From contig CAVWMN010000003.1 in NCBI GenBank assembly GCA_963756115.1, positions 1,364,001 through 1,428,000 on the forward strand: a stretch of DNA of 64,000 nucleotides, read 5' to 3'. This DNA comes from JTS-RE37 sp963756115 (lineage in GTDB: Bacteria > Bacteroidota > Bacteroidia > Flavobacteriales > Flavobacteriaceae). Shown piece after piece: positions 17,759-26,879 of this stretch. A program made the translations under genes and the position numbers. The notes under the pieces are model-generated. The model made no database searches, was not told the origin of the DNA, and saw nothing but the letters and a program-made list of their open reading frames with translations. Each line of letters begins with the position of its first letter. The stretch's first letter is position 1.

Positions 17759-19198
17759 ATGGACCACAACGTTGAGATCGAAACCAACCCGCCCCCGGAG
17801 GGTCCGCCCCCCAAACGTGATCTGTGGCGGGCACTGAAAGATGCCATCAGGGGAACGGAGGCCGACTATACGCGAATCGACCTGAAAAAAGCCATATTCC
17901 TGCTGGCAGTTCCCATGATCCTGGAACTGATCATGGAATCAACCTTTGCGGTGGTCGATATCTATTTTGTGGGCAAATTAGGGGCATCTGCCGTGGCCAC
18001 TGTGGGCCTTACCGAAACATACCTCTTCCTGCTGTATTCCACTGCCATGGGCCTTTCCATGGCCGTGACTGCCATCATTGCCCGCCGGATCGGGGAAAAA
18101 AAGAAGGAGGAGGCGGGCCGGTCAGCCGTACAGTCCATTTTCCTGGCGTTGCTCGCTTCGCTCCCCTTTGCGATAGGGGGTATTTTCTATGCAAAGGAAT
18201 TGCTCGGCCTCATGGGTGCGGATCCCTGGGCTTTGGAACACGGGTTCCGGTACACACAGTGGATGCTGGGTTCTAATGGCGTTATTATCCTCCTGTTTGT
18301 GATCAATGCCATTTTCCGGGGTGCGGGGGATGCCGCCATCGCCATGCGGGTGTTGTGGATCGCCAACGGCCTCAATATCGTGCTGGATCCCCTGCTTATT
18401 TTTGGATGGGGGCCGGTTCCTGCCATGGGCATTGAAGGAGCCGCTGTGGCCACCACCCTGGGGCGCAGTGCAGGGGTGGCGGTACAATTATGGGTGCTGT
18501 TTAAAGGTAGTAAGCACATCCGGGCCCGATTCTCCCAGCTTTACTGGGATGCCAGGATCATGCTCAACATCGTGCGGACCTCCCTGGGAGGGGTGGGGCA
18601 AATGCTTGTGGCCATGACTTCCTGGATCTTTTTGATGCGGATATTGGCGGATATCGGGAGCGAGGCAGTGGCGGGGGCCACCATAGCCATACGCATCATG
18701 CTGTTTACCATGATGCCCGCCTGGGGGCTTTCCAATGCAGCCGCTACCCTGGTAGGACAGAACCTGGGCGCCGGACAACCGGACCGGGCCGAATCTGCCG
18801 TTTGGAAAATAGGGTTTTACAACATGATCTTCCTGGTAGCGGTATCAGTGGTCTATTTCTTCTACCACGATTCGCTGGTAGCAATTTTTACAGCAGATGA
18901 AGCGGTTCAGGCTGTGGGCGGTACATGGCTGAAGATCCTTTCCTATTCCTATTTTGTATACGGCTGGTGGATGGTCTCCACCCAGGCATTTAATGGTTCC
19001 GGGGATACCAGCACCCCTACCAAAATCAACCTGGTCTTTTTCTGGCTGATACAGATCCCCTTGTGTTATTACCTGGCCTTAAAACTGAACTGGGGGTATT
19101 CCGGTGTATTCTGGGGTGTATTTGTTTCTGAGACCAGCGTGGGCCTCTTTACGCTATGGCTCTTTACACGGGGAAAATGGAAAACGGTCCGGGTTTAA
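17759..19198 (+). CDS. MATE family efflux transporter
   Basis: This 479-residue protein has twelve predicted membrane helices in two similar halves. The family opening (AIFLLAVPMILELIMES, then VDIYFVGKLGASAVATVG) and the second-half counterpart (VGQMLVAMTSWIFLMRI) are clear, as is FRGAGDAAIAMRV. MATE proteins are Na+- or H+-driven exporters of cationic drugs and metabolites. The N-terminal 40 residues are cytoplasmic and Pro-rich. ATG at 17759 is used; a GTG lies one codon upstream. It lies upstream of the carotenoid oxygenase with a 290-base gap, so co-transcription is possible but not shown. Confidence 0.93.
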   Translation: MDHNVEIETNPPPEGPPPKRDLWRALKDAIRGTEADYTRIDLKKAIFLLAVPMILELIMESTFAVVDIYFVGKLGASAVATVGLTETYLFLLYSTAMGLSMAVTAIIARRIGEKKKEEAGRSAVQSIFLALLASLPFAIGGIFYAKELLGLMGADPWALEHGFRYTQWMLGSNGVIILLFVINAIFRGAGDAAIAMRVLWIANGLNIVLDPLLIFGWGPVPAMGIEGAAVATTLGRSAGVAVQLWVLFKGSKHIRARFSQLYWDARIMLNIVRTSLGGVGQMLVAMTSWIFLMRILADIGSEAVAGATIAIRIMLFTMMPAWGLSNAAATLVGQNLGAGQPDRAESAVWKIGFYNMIFLVAVSVVYFFYHDSLVAIFTADEAVQAVGGTWLKILSYSYFVYGWWMVSTQAFNGSGDTSTPTKINLVFFWLIQIPLCYYLALKLNWGYSGVFWGVFVSETSVGLFTLWLFTRGKWKTVRV

Positions 19199-19489
19199 GC
19201 TGGCGATAAATGCCTTTAACTGTCCCCCAATTTTAATGACAGGAGGGCAATGTTCATTCAGACGGATATACAGCGCACCCCGGAAGCCGGGTAATAACCT
19301 GATACCGGGCGCTGCTACCGTTACTTACAGGGCAGCACATCTTAAATTCCAGCGGGGAATGGCATTAACCATACGATAAAAACATGATTTTAAAGCAGTT
19401 AAGTCCGGGGATTAAATATCTGATCATTGTGCGGGCTTCAAATTATTTCCTTAAATTTAAAAGCACCCCCCGCAGCTACACCGAAAGAC

Positions 19490-21703
19490 ATGATAAAAAT
19501 ACCCACGAAGAAGCCTTTGGCATATGCCACCCGTGATGAGGTGGATGTTGAACTGAACCTGCTCGAAGGTAAGCTGCCCGAAGACCTCTGCGGGTTTGTT
19601 TTCTTTAATTCCCCTTGTGGGACGGTGAATTCAGGAGGACTGCCGTTCTCCTCCACATTACCTGATAATAATCATAATCCCGAATATGGTAGCTCTCTCT
19701 TCAACGGAGATAGCATGATGCTCCGCTATGACCTTAGTCAACCAGGGGCTATACGCTACAAGACCAAAATGCTCAAACCTCCTTGTTGGTATGTGGATGA
19801 GGCTACCAAAATAGGTAATACGGATTACCCTCCCCAGTGGGGTTTTAAAATGCTTGGCATTGCGCGTACTTCCTTTAAGTTCGGATCTAGGAATGAACTC
19901 AATACAGCTATCAATCCCTTTAAATTTACAGGGGACACCAACGTGCGCATGACCGCCAACTTCGATATGGGAAGGCCATGGGAAATGGATACAGATACCA
20001 TGGAATTAAAAACAGCCATAGGAACCACCAGGGAATGGGTTGGAGAAATCCCATCCATTGCCAATTATCCTTTCCCTTTGTACCAATCTACGGCCCACCC
20101 CTGTTTTGACCCGGTAACCAAGGAGTTCTATACGGTTTGTTTTACCAAGACCTTTGAGACCATGTTCTACTATCGGAAGTTCAGCCAACGGATGCTGACC
20201 CACCACGAGGAAATAGAGGAAAAGTTACATAACCATGTCTCGGAGATACATGCCATGGCGCGCAAAAGTGACGCCCCGGATAGAAACCATTCAAAGGAGA
20301 TCAATGCCTTTTACAAGAACATTGATGTACATCTGGACCACAACGAGGGTTTAGCTGAGCAAACCAAAAAGCCATTCCTCTGGCTTTTCAGTAAAATTAT
20401 GGAATTTATATTCTGGCTGATGGATTTGTTTATCGGGATGAAAAACCGCATTTATGTACTCAGGTGGGATGGCAGTACCGTCCACAAGTGGACAGTGGTA
20501 GATGAGGCAACCGGAAAGCCTCTTGCGATCAACCAGTGTATGCACCAGAATAACCTGAGCAGGGACTACCTGATACTGAGTGATTCGGCCTTTAAATTTT
20601 CAGCGGATATTATGATGTCCAATCCCTTCCCGCATAATAAAGAACTGGATGAAAAACTGAGGGACCTTACCGCCATAGCTCAGGAGCCTTTTACACCTAT
20701 CTTCCTTATAAAAAGATCAGACCTCAACCTGAATAGAAAGAAGGTAAAGGCAAAAAAGGTCGTTATAGATCTCGAGACGGTACATTTCTCAATTGATTAT
20801 GAGAACCCGAATGACCGCATCACCCTGCATACAGCCCACAATGCGGCTTCCTGCGCCTCTGAATGGATACGGTCTTATGATCGGCTTACCACTGATAATT
20901 CCCCCGCCATGGAGAATACCGTTGGGGTAATGACCTGCGGGGAAATGGATATCGGCAGGATCGGGAAATTTGTCATTGAGGGCTCTACTGGTTTAATCCT
21001 CGAGGACCCCAAAATCTGCCTCGAGGGGGATGAGCAGAAAAACGGTCAATTAGGCGCCCATACCTGGGCCATTGCCCTGCACACTTATCGCGACATTATT
21101 TCGGCCACGGAGACCGTAGAAAAAATTCGCCATATTTACTGGCAAAGCTATGGGACAGACCCCCGCTACCTGACCAACTTTATCAGAGGGCTTTACACCG
21201 ACTACAAACACAGGATTGTCCCGGTAGATAAGATTGTGGAGAAGAACAGGGAATGGCTTCCCTTTTGCCTGTCGCGGCAGAATACGGAAAAAATGGAACT
21301 GGAGGACTGTTATATTTTTGAAAAGAACGAAAACCTCCGGTCTATGCAGTTCATCCCCAGAGCGGACAGCAATGGCGATATAGACCCTCAAATGGATGGG
21401 TACATTTTCTGCACTATGATTGTAGGTACTGATAATGCGGAGCTTGATGAATATTCCAGGGAAATCTGGTTTTTTGATGCTGCCGATCTAAAAGCCGGAC
21501 CGCTGTGTAAACTTAGTCATCCTGAAATGAATTACGCCTTCACCATCCATTCCGCATGGATAGCAGAATGCGTATCCCAGGAAACAAATTACAAAGTAGA
21601 TGTCAAAGAAGACCTTCAATACCTGATCAATAAAATGCGAGGCAAAAACAAAAAATTCCTTACCGAATTCATGTCAAGACACGTGTACCCAAATTTCAAT
21701 TAA
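19490..21703 (+). CDS. Carotenoid oxygenase (RPE65/CCD) family protein
   Basis: The product is 737 residues. The family cleaves carotenoids oxidatively to apocarotenoids such as retinal, using iron held by four His. Candidates sit in the four family blocks: H203 in TAHPCFDP, H352 in MHQNNLSRDYLILS, H447/H450 in LHTAHNAAS, and H687 in FTIHSAWIA. It is some 200 residues longer than typical bacterial members, with a charged helical insertion (about 240-290) and a hydrophobic helix (about 294-317, WLFSKIMEFIFWLMDLFIGM) that may dock it on membrane. The frame is open upstream to 19427, but MIKIPTKK at 19490 is the likelier start. The cyclase gene begins three bases after its stop, so the two are almost surely co-translated. 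Confidence 0.88.
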   Translation: MIKIPTKKPLAYATRDEVDVELNLLEGKLPEDLCGFVFFNSPCGTVNSGGLPFSSTLPDNNHNPEYGSSLFNGDSMMLRYDLSQPGAIRYKTKMLKPPCWYVDEATKIGNTDYPPQWGFKMLGIARTSFKFGSRNELNTAINPFKFTGDTNVRMTANFDMGRPWEMDTDTMELKTAIGTTREWVGEIPSIANYPFPLYQSTAHPCFDPVTKEFYTVCFTKTFETMFYYRKFSQRMLTHHEEIEEKLHNHVSEIHAMARKSDAPDRNHSKEINAFYKNIDVHLDHNEGLAEQTKKPFLWLFSKIMEFIFWLMDLFIGMKNRIYVLRWDGSTVHKWTVVDEATGKPLAINQCMHQNNLSRDYLILSDSAFKFSADIMMSNPFPHNKELDEKLRDLTAIAQEPFTPIFLIKRSDLNLNRKKVKAKKVVIDLETVHFSIDYENPNDRITLHTAHNAASCASEWIRSYDRLTTDNSPAMENTVGVMTCGEMDIGRIGKFVIEGSTGLILEDPKICLEGDEQKNGQLGAHTWAIALHTYRDIISATETVEKIRHIYWQSYGTDPRYLTNFIRGLYTDYKHRIVPVDKIVEKNREWLPFCLSRQNTEKMELEDCYIFEKNENLRSMQFIPRADSNGDIDPQMDGYIFCTMIVGTDNAELDEYSREIWFFDAADLKAGPLCKLSHPEMNYAFTIHSAWIAECVSQETNYKVDVKEDLQYLINKMRGKNKKFLTEFMSRHVYPNFN

Positions 21704-21706
21704 AAT

Positions 21707-24700
21707 ATGGCAGCTACCCTTGTACATTCAGAATTGAATTATGAGAATAAATGGATCAGCTTTAGGGAAACAGCGGCGGATTCCGGTTCCCACAGGGTAC
21801 TTCACAAGGAGGTCAGGCATGAGTTCATCCGAAGTGCTGAATCCTGGAAAAAAGAACGGTATCTGAAAAACCTTCTGGATACCATGCTTCATTTGGAAGA
21901 GTTGCCTTTGGACCAAACCGGGTTAAGCCATAAGGATTATAAACTCCCGGGCGGAAGCTCATTGATGCATCTTATTCTGGAAAACCAGATGACCATGCCG
22001 GAGCGGTTAAAAATTGCCACCGACATCCTCCAGATAACGCTGGAATTACATAATAAAGGACACCTTTTTTGCGACCTCAACCCATATTTGTTCTGGTGTG
22101 ACCTGATCGAAGAAAAGACCTACCTGGTGGATACCATCATGACGGTCCATGCCAAGGACGTGGAGGAATTCTACAGCACCATAATGGGCATTGATCCCCA
22201 TATGCTGTGTTTATCCCCGGACCAGAGCATTCAGACTACCTCCATCCCCGATTTCAGGTCCAATTACTATTCCCTTGGGATTATTTTGTACGCCTTGTTT
22301 ACCGGACGCTTTCCCCTGGAAAGCAGTGATCGGATCTCAACAATTCATAAGCATTTATCGCAGCTGCCCCCGGATCCAAGGTCGGTAAATATGCAAATAT
22401 CACGTTCTATGGGGTCATTTATCCTAAAATTGCTCTCCAAAGATCCCAAGGACAGGTACCAGTCCCCTGCAGGATTGCTTTTTGATTTTAGAAAATGTAA
22501 ATCCCTGCAACTCAAAAATGATATTGAGGGTGTCTTTGAGCTGGCAACCAAGGATTTTCCAACGCAATTCAATATTCCCGATAGTGTATTCCTAAGGAAA
22601 GAAGCACACGAAACACTACTGGCATTATCGAACCGGGTAGCCAATGGAGAAAAACACCTTGCAGTTCTTAAAGGGGAAGAGGGTTCGGGGGCATCTTTTT
22701 TGGTCAATGCTTTTTTCAAGGATCTTAATTACGACCAGTTCTTTATTGGTTCGGGGGTCTATTCTCCCAGGGATTCTATCCCCTTTAAGGGATTGAAAGA
22801 CCTTACTTCGGACCTGCTTCACCAGATCCTGATGGAAGATCCCGTTTTTATCAGTGAGCTCAAGGCCAGCATGGAAAAGAGCATCGCTAACCTTTCCGGG
22901 GTGCTGATCGAATTTGAGAAGGATTTCCGGCATTTATTCGATAGCAGGGAAGTCCCTGATGACCTCATCGGTATTGCTGCTATCAACCGGTTTATATATG
23001 CCTATAGTGAGTTCCTGAGGTTGCTTGGATTAAGGGGTAAATACCTCATCATCTCCCTGGAGCGCTTTGAACTGGCCGATATCGGTACCACAAGGTTGAT
23101 TGCCCAACTGCTGAAGAGTTCTGTTATCCAAAATATCCTAATCCTCATCGCAGTAAATAAGGATGAAAACACCTACAACTCCAGTTGCATAGAATTTTTG
23201 GAAGGCCTCCCGCGCAATTTCGACGGGCCGGAACCGGTTGCCATCAGTGCGATCGCCCTGGACAACTATGACCATCCGCGGATCAACCATATCCTGGAAT
23301 CCCTGAAAATAGAACCTCTGAAGGCTTTTGGGAAAATGGTGTTTGAGAAGACAAGGGGGAATTTATCGTTTATCAAGCAGTTATTTGAAGAGCTGATCGC
23401 ACAGGATTATATCAAGGCGAATAGCGGAAAGAAGATCTGGGAGGTAGATATCCACGCAGTGCAAAATATAGACCTATCGGATAATGTGCGTGATTTTTTA
23501 AAAAACCGGGTAACCCAGCTCAGTTCTGAAGAGCTGCATGTTCTAAAAGGGGCTGTAACCATGGGGCAACATATTGATGTCCGCCAGTTGCATCATATTT
23601 TGTCCTTTGATAAGGAAGAAGTAGATACTTATATCAATAACCTGCGCCATAAGGGATTCCTGTTACCTGTGGAATACGAAAACGCCCGGTTATCAAAGGT
23701 AAAGTTTTCCCATTCCGGATTCTCGGAGATACTTCTGGATGCGATAGAACCCGAGGAATTGGAGCGCTTTAAACTCGACCAGGTAAAGGTGCTTATTACG
23801 GAACTCAATGAAGATCAGGTGACCTCCCGGATCTATGAATTGACCGCTCACCTCATGCCCCTCCGCCCTGAAAGCTGCGTGGATTACATCCCTTATCTGG
23901 AGAAAGCTGCCTATAAAGCCAAGAGTGAGGCCGCCTTTGATAATGCATCCCAATACTTTACCAAACTTTTCGCTATTGAAAAGGTCCACGGTACGGACCA
24001 GGAATTGATTTTTACTCATGTATATGAAGCTACGCTCTGTGCCCTGTATGCCATGAAGTATACGACCTATCAATCCCTGCTTCGGCAATTAGAGCGTGTA
24101 GTTGGCACCAAAAACCAGGGATATCGTATTTATCATATTAAGTCGATGGAGACCCTGCAGCGTGGTAACCACAGCGCAACACTCCAGGTATTGGAAGAAG
24201 GTTTACGGGCTATGGGGGTTTCCTTCAATCTAACCATCGGAAAAGCCGAAATGATCAAATTGTTCCTCCTGAATCTATGGAATTCCAGGAAGCTGAATTC
24301 CGGAAACGTGGAAGATCTGCCATATAACCGGGACGAAAAGCAGGCCATTTATCACGAACTGATCAATATCTCTGCCCCTGCAGTTTATTTTTTAAAACCG
24401 GAGCTTGTTGCCCGAATGACTTACCTGGGGATCCGGGATACTATGAAGAATGGATTGATCGGACAATCCCCCTATAACTTAATTGCCCTGGGGTTTACAT
24501 TAAATAGCTTCAGTAATATGGTTGCCAGGTCCCACGAGATCTGCCGGGCAGGATTTAAATTACTAGAGCAAAAGGTTTCCAGTAAGGAGGTGGCCATCCC
24601 GGCTAATTTTTTGTACAGTGCCTTTGTGCAACATACGGAGTTCCCCCTTAAAGTGTGCATTGCATCCCTGGAGGAATACTACAAAAGGGGAAGGGAGTTA

Positions 24701-26758
24701 GGAAATATAAATATTGCCTATTACTGCCTGGGGATGAACCGCTGGTATTTATTATTTTCCGGACACCCCTTGCCCAGGCTTGCCGAATTGGTAGATGCTT
24801 CCCATAAACTTTGCCTCAATGACAACCAGAAACTAATCGATGGGTTTCACATTCTTATCAAGACCCTGGTACAGGAATTAACCAGGGGATACTTTTTTAA
24901 GGAGGCGCTGGAGGATCCGGATCTGCCATTAGGCAGAGACGCGTTCAGTGATGAGGAGATCATAGGAGACAGAATCCTCCTCGCCAATTTGCAATTAGTA
25001 AAGCTAATAGTGGATTCCGGGAATAACAAGGTTTGTGAGGACCAGGCATTTCTTGGCTCCCTTTTAACGAGTGTAAAAGAAGGAGGCCACGGTTCCCTGA
25101 ATGCCATTTATCATATTTTCTACGGGCTTATGCACTTATTTAGGGGAAAATTACGGCTTGCTGGGATCACAAAGTCACAGATCAATAAGTTATTGGGAAT
25201 AGTGAGGGTACGATCAGAGATTGCCCCATTTACCTACAAGGTAAAATACCTGCTACTCTTAGGCCTTAAAGCGGAGATGAAAGGAAAATCAGCTATCGCA
25301 AAAAATCAATTTGCAGAGGCCTATTCCTTCGCTTTGGAATTCCATAACCCATGGGATAAGGCCTTATGCTGTGAACTGTATGGAGCGCATTTGATCGCAC
25401 ATGGATTAAAACGGGCAGGTCTACAGAAAATGGCGGAAGCGGTTGAGGCCTATACCGACTGGGGTGCAAGCAGCATTGTCCACCGGATCCTTCACCAATT
25501 CCCGGAATTATCTGAAATGACCAATGCAGGCGCCGGGGATTCCATAACGACCCAGTCAGCGGAGCAGGTGGGTTCAAACCTCCAACAATTGATACGCCTT
25601 GGCAGCTCAGTTTATGGAGAGGATGATCTCAGGACACTGGTCAAGACCTTAGTCGATGCGATCTCAGCTGAGGCGAGTGTTGAAAAGGCGGTATTTATCA
25701 TCAAAAATGAGCTTCATTTTACCATATATGCATCCTGGGAACCCGGCCAGGAGATGCGGATTTTAAACAGCAACGCCGATGCTTCCTCCCTTCCCCTGAC
25801 TGTATTACGCCTGGTTGAACGAAGAAAGACCCTGCTGGTCCTCGGGGATGCCTGCCAGAATCCCCAATACCGGAGTGATCCATACATCAGGGAAAACGAA
25901 ACCAAATCCCTTTTGTGTATTCCTTTTGTCAGGGGCCACCAAACGAAAAGCCTTATTTATTTGGAGAACAGCCAGCACGCCAATGTATTCGAAGCTGCCA
26001 ATATAGACCTGATCAACCTGATGTATGCACAGGTAGCGGTAGCAATGGATAATTTCACCCTAACAGAATCGTTGGAAGATACCCTGAAACACAGGTCCCT
26101 GCAAATCACCCTTGAAAAAGACAAAGCGGATAACCTGATCAAGAATATTCTCCCAGCCCATGTTGCGGAAGAATTAAAGGTATCGGGGAAAGTGAAGGCA
26201 CGGAAGTACGATAATGTTTCTGTGCTCTTTACAGACTTTAAGGATTTCTCCCTTTTTTCTGAAAAGCTCACTGCCGACCAGATCATCGATGAGTTGGATC
26301 GCTGTTTTAAAGCTTTTGACACAATCACGGAAGAGTTCGGGCTGGAGAAAATAAAGACTATAGGGGATGCCTATATGTGTGCAGGCGGTATATCCGATGA
26401 TCATCCATCGCACGAGTACGATATTGTAAATGCCGGATTGAAAATGCTGGCTTATATTGAAGAATCCAATAAGGACCGGGTAAGTCGGGGAATCCCCGCC
26501 CTGCACCTCCGTGAGGGGATACATACCGGACCCTTAATTGCCGGGGTAGTGGGAAGCAAGAAATATGCCTTTGATATCTGGGGCCCTACGGTGAATATCG
26601 CTTCGCGGATGGAATCGTCAGGGGAACCCGGAATGTTGAATATTTCCGGAACGTTGTACCTGAAGGTAAAGGACCAGTTTTCCTGTAAGTACAGGGGAAA
26701 GATCTTCGCGAAAAACGTAGGTGAAATAGATATGTATTTCGTGGAAAAAAAACGATAG
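21707..26758 (+). CDS. Kinase-like/AAA ATPase/GAF/adenylyl cyclase fusion
   Basis: This 1683-residue soluble protein is built as follows. Residues 1-280 form a Ser/Thr kinase-like domain, with catalytic Asp in FCDLNPYLFW but VDT in place of DFG, so it may be a pseudokinase. About 300-600 is a STAND-like ATPase with Walker A (KGEEGSGAS). About 700-1270 is a long helical, TPR-like region. About 1290-1450 is a GAF domain. The end is a class III cyclase: LFTDFKDFS and TIGDAY give the metal-binding Asp residues, Lys in KTIGD and Asp in FDIWG specify adenine, and NIASRM gives the transition-state Arg. It should therefore make cAMP. Coupling to the carotenoid oxygenase suggests the GAF or kinase-like part senses an apocarotenoid or the cleavage state; that is inference. 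Confidence 0.88.
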   Translation: MAATLVHSELNYENKWISFRETAADSGSHRVLHKEVRHEFIRSAESWKKERYLKNLLDTMLHLEELPLDQTGLSHKDYKLPGGSSLMHLILENQMTMPERLKIATDILQITLELHNKGHLFCDLNPYLFWCDLIEEKTYLVDTIMTVHAKDVEEFYSTIMGIDPHMLCLSPDQSIQTTSIPDFRSNYYSLGIILYALFTGRFPLESSDRISTIHKHLSQLPPDPRSVNMQISRSMGSFILKLLSKDPKDRYQSPAGLLFDFRKCKSLQLKNDIEGVFELATKDFPTQFNIPDSVFLRKEAHETLLALSNRVANGEKHLAVLKGEEGSGASFLVNAFFKDLNYDQFFIGSGVYSPRDSIPFKGLKDLTSDLLHQILMEDPVFISELKASMEKSIANLSGVLIEFEKDFRHLFDSREVPDDLIGIAAINRFIYAYSEFLRLLGLRGKYLIISLERFELADIGTTRLIAQLLKSSVIQNILILIAVNKDENTYNSSCIEFLEGLPRNFDGPEPVAISAIALDNYDHPRINHILESLKIEPLKAFGKMVFEKTRGNLSFIKQLFEELIAQDYIKANSGKKIWEVDIHAVQNIDLSDNVRDFLKNRVTQLSSEELHVLKGAVTMGQHIDVRQLHHILSFDKEEVDTYINNLRHKGFLLPVEYENARLSKVKFSHSGFSEILLDAIEPEELERFKLDQVKVLITELNEDQVTSRIYELTAHLMPLRPESCVDYIPYLEKAAYKAKSEAAFDNASQYFTKLFAIEKVHGTDQELIFTHVYEATLCALYAMKYTTYQSLLRQLERVVGTKNQGYRIYHIKSMETLQRGNHSATLQVLEEGLRAMGVSFNLTIGKAEMIKLFLLNLWNSRKLNSGNVEDLPYNRDEKQAIYHELINISAPAVYFLKPELVARMTYLGIRDTMKNGLIGQSPYNLIALGFTLNSFSNMVARSHEICRAGFKLLEQKVSSKEVAIPANFLYSAFVQHTEFPLKVCIASLEEYYKRGRELGNINIAYYCLGMNRWYLLFSGHPLPRLAELVDASHKLCLNDNQKLIDGFHILIKTLVQELTRGYFFKEALEDPDLPLGRDAFSDEEIIGDRILLANLQLVKLIVDSGNNKVCEDQAFLGSLLTSVKEGGHGSLNAIYHIFYGLMHLFRGKLRLAGITKSQINKLLGIVRVRSEIAPFTYKVKYLLLLGLKAEMKGKSAIAKNQFAEAYSFALEFHNPWDKALCCELYGAHLIAHGLKRAGLQKMAEAVEAYTDWGASSIVHRILHQFPELSEMTNAGAGDSITTQSAEQVGSNLQQLIRLGSSVYGEDDLRTLVKTLVDAISAEASVEKAVFIIKNELHFTIYASWEPGQEMRILNSNADASSLPLTVLRLVERRKTLLVLGDACQNPQYRSDPYIRENETKSLLCIPFVRGHQTKSLIYLENSQHANVFEAANIDLINLMYAQVAVAMDNFTLTESLEDTLKHRSLQITLEKDKADNLIKNILPAHVAEELKVSGKVKARKYDNVSVLFTDFKDFSLFSEKLTADQIIDELDRCFKAFDTITEEFGLEKIKTIGDAYMCAGGISDDHPSHEYDIVNAGLKMLAYIEESNKDRVSRGIPALHLREGIHTGPLIAGVVGSKKYAFDIWGPTVNIASRMESSGEPGMLNISGTLYLKVKDQFSCKYRGKIFAKNVGEIDMYFVEKKR

Positions 26759-26879
26759 CGCTTTGTTTTTTATTTATTTTTATTACCCCCCCCCTGACAG
26801 GCAATTGATTTCCCCTCCTTGTAGTCGGCAATGGTGATTTTCAGGAATTATACAATTCAGGACCAACCAAAAGAGCGAT

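Noticed and set aside
17556..17759. 67-codon frame before the MATE gene
   Set aside because: Starts two bases after a -7 box, inside the expected promoter, and resembles nothing.
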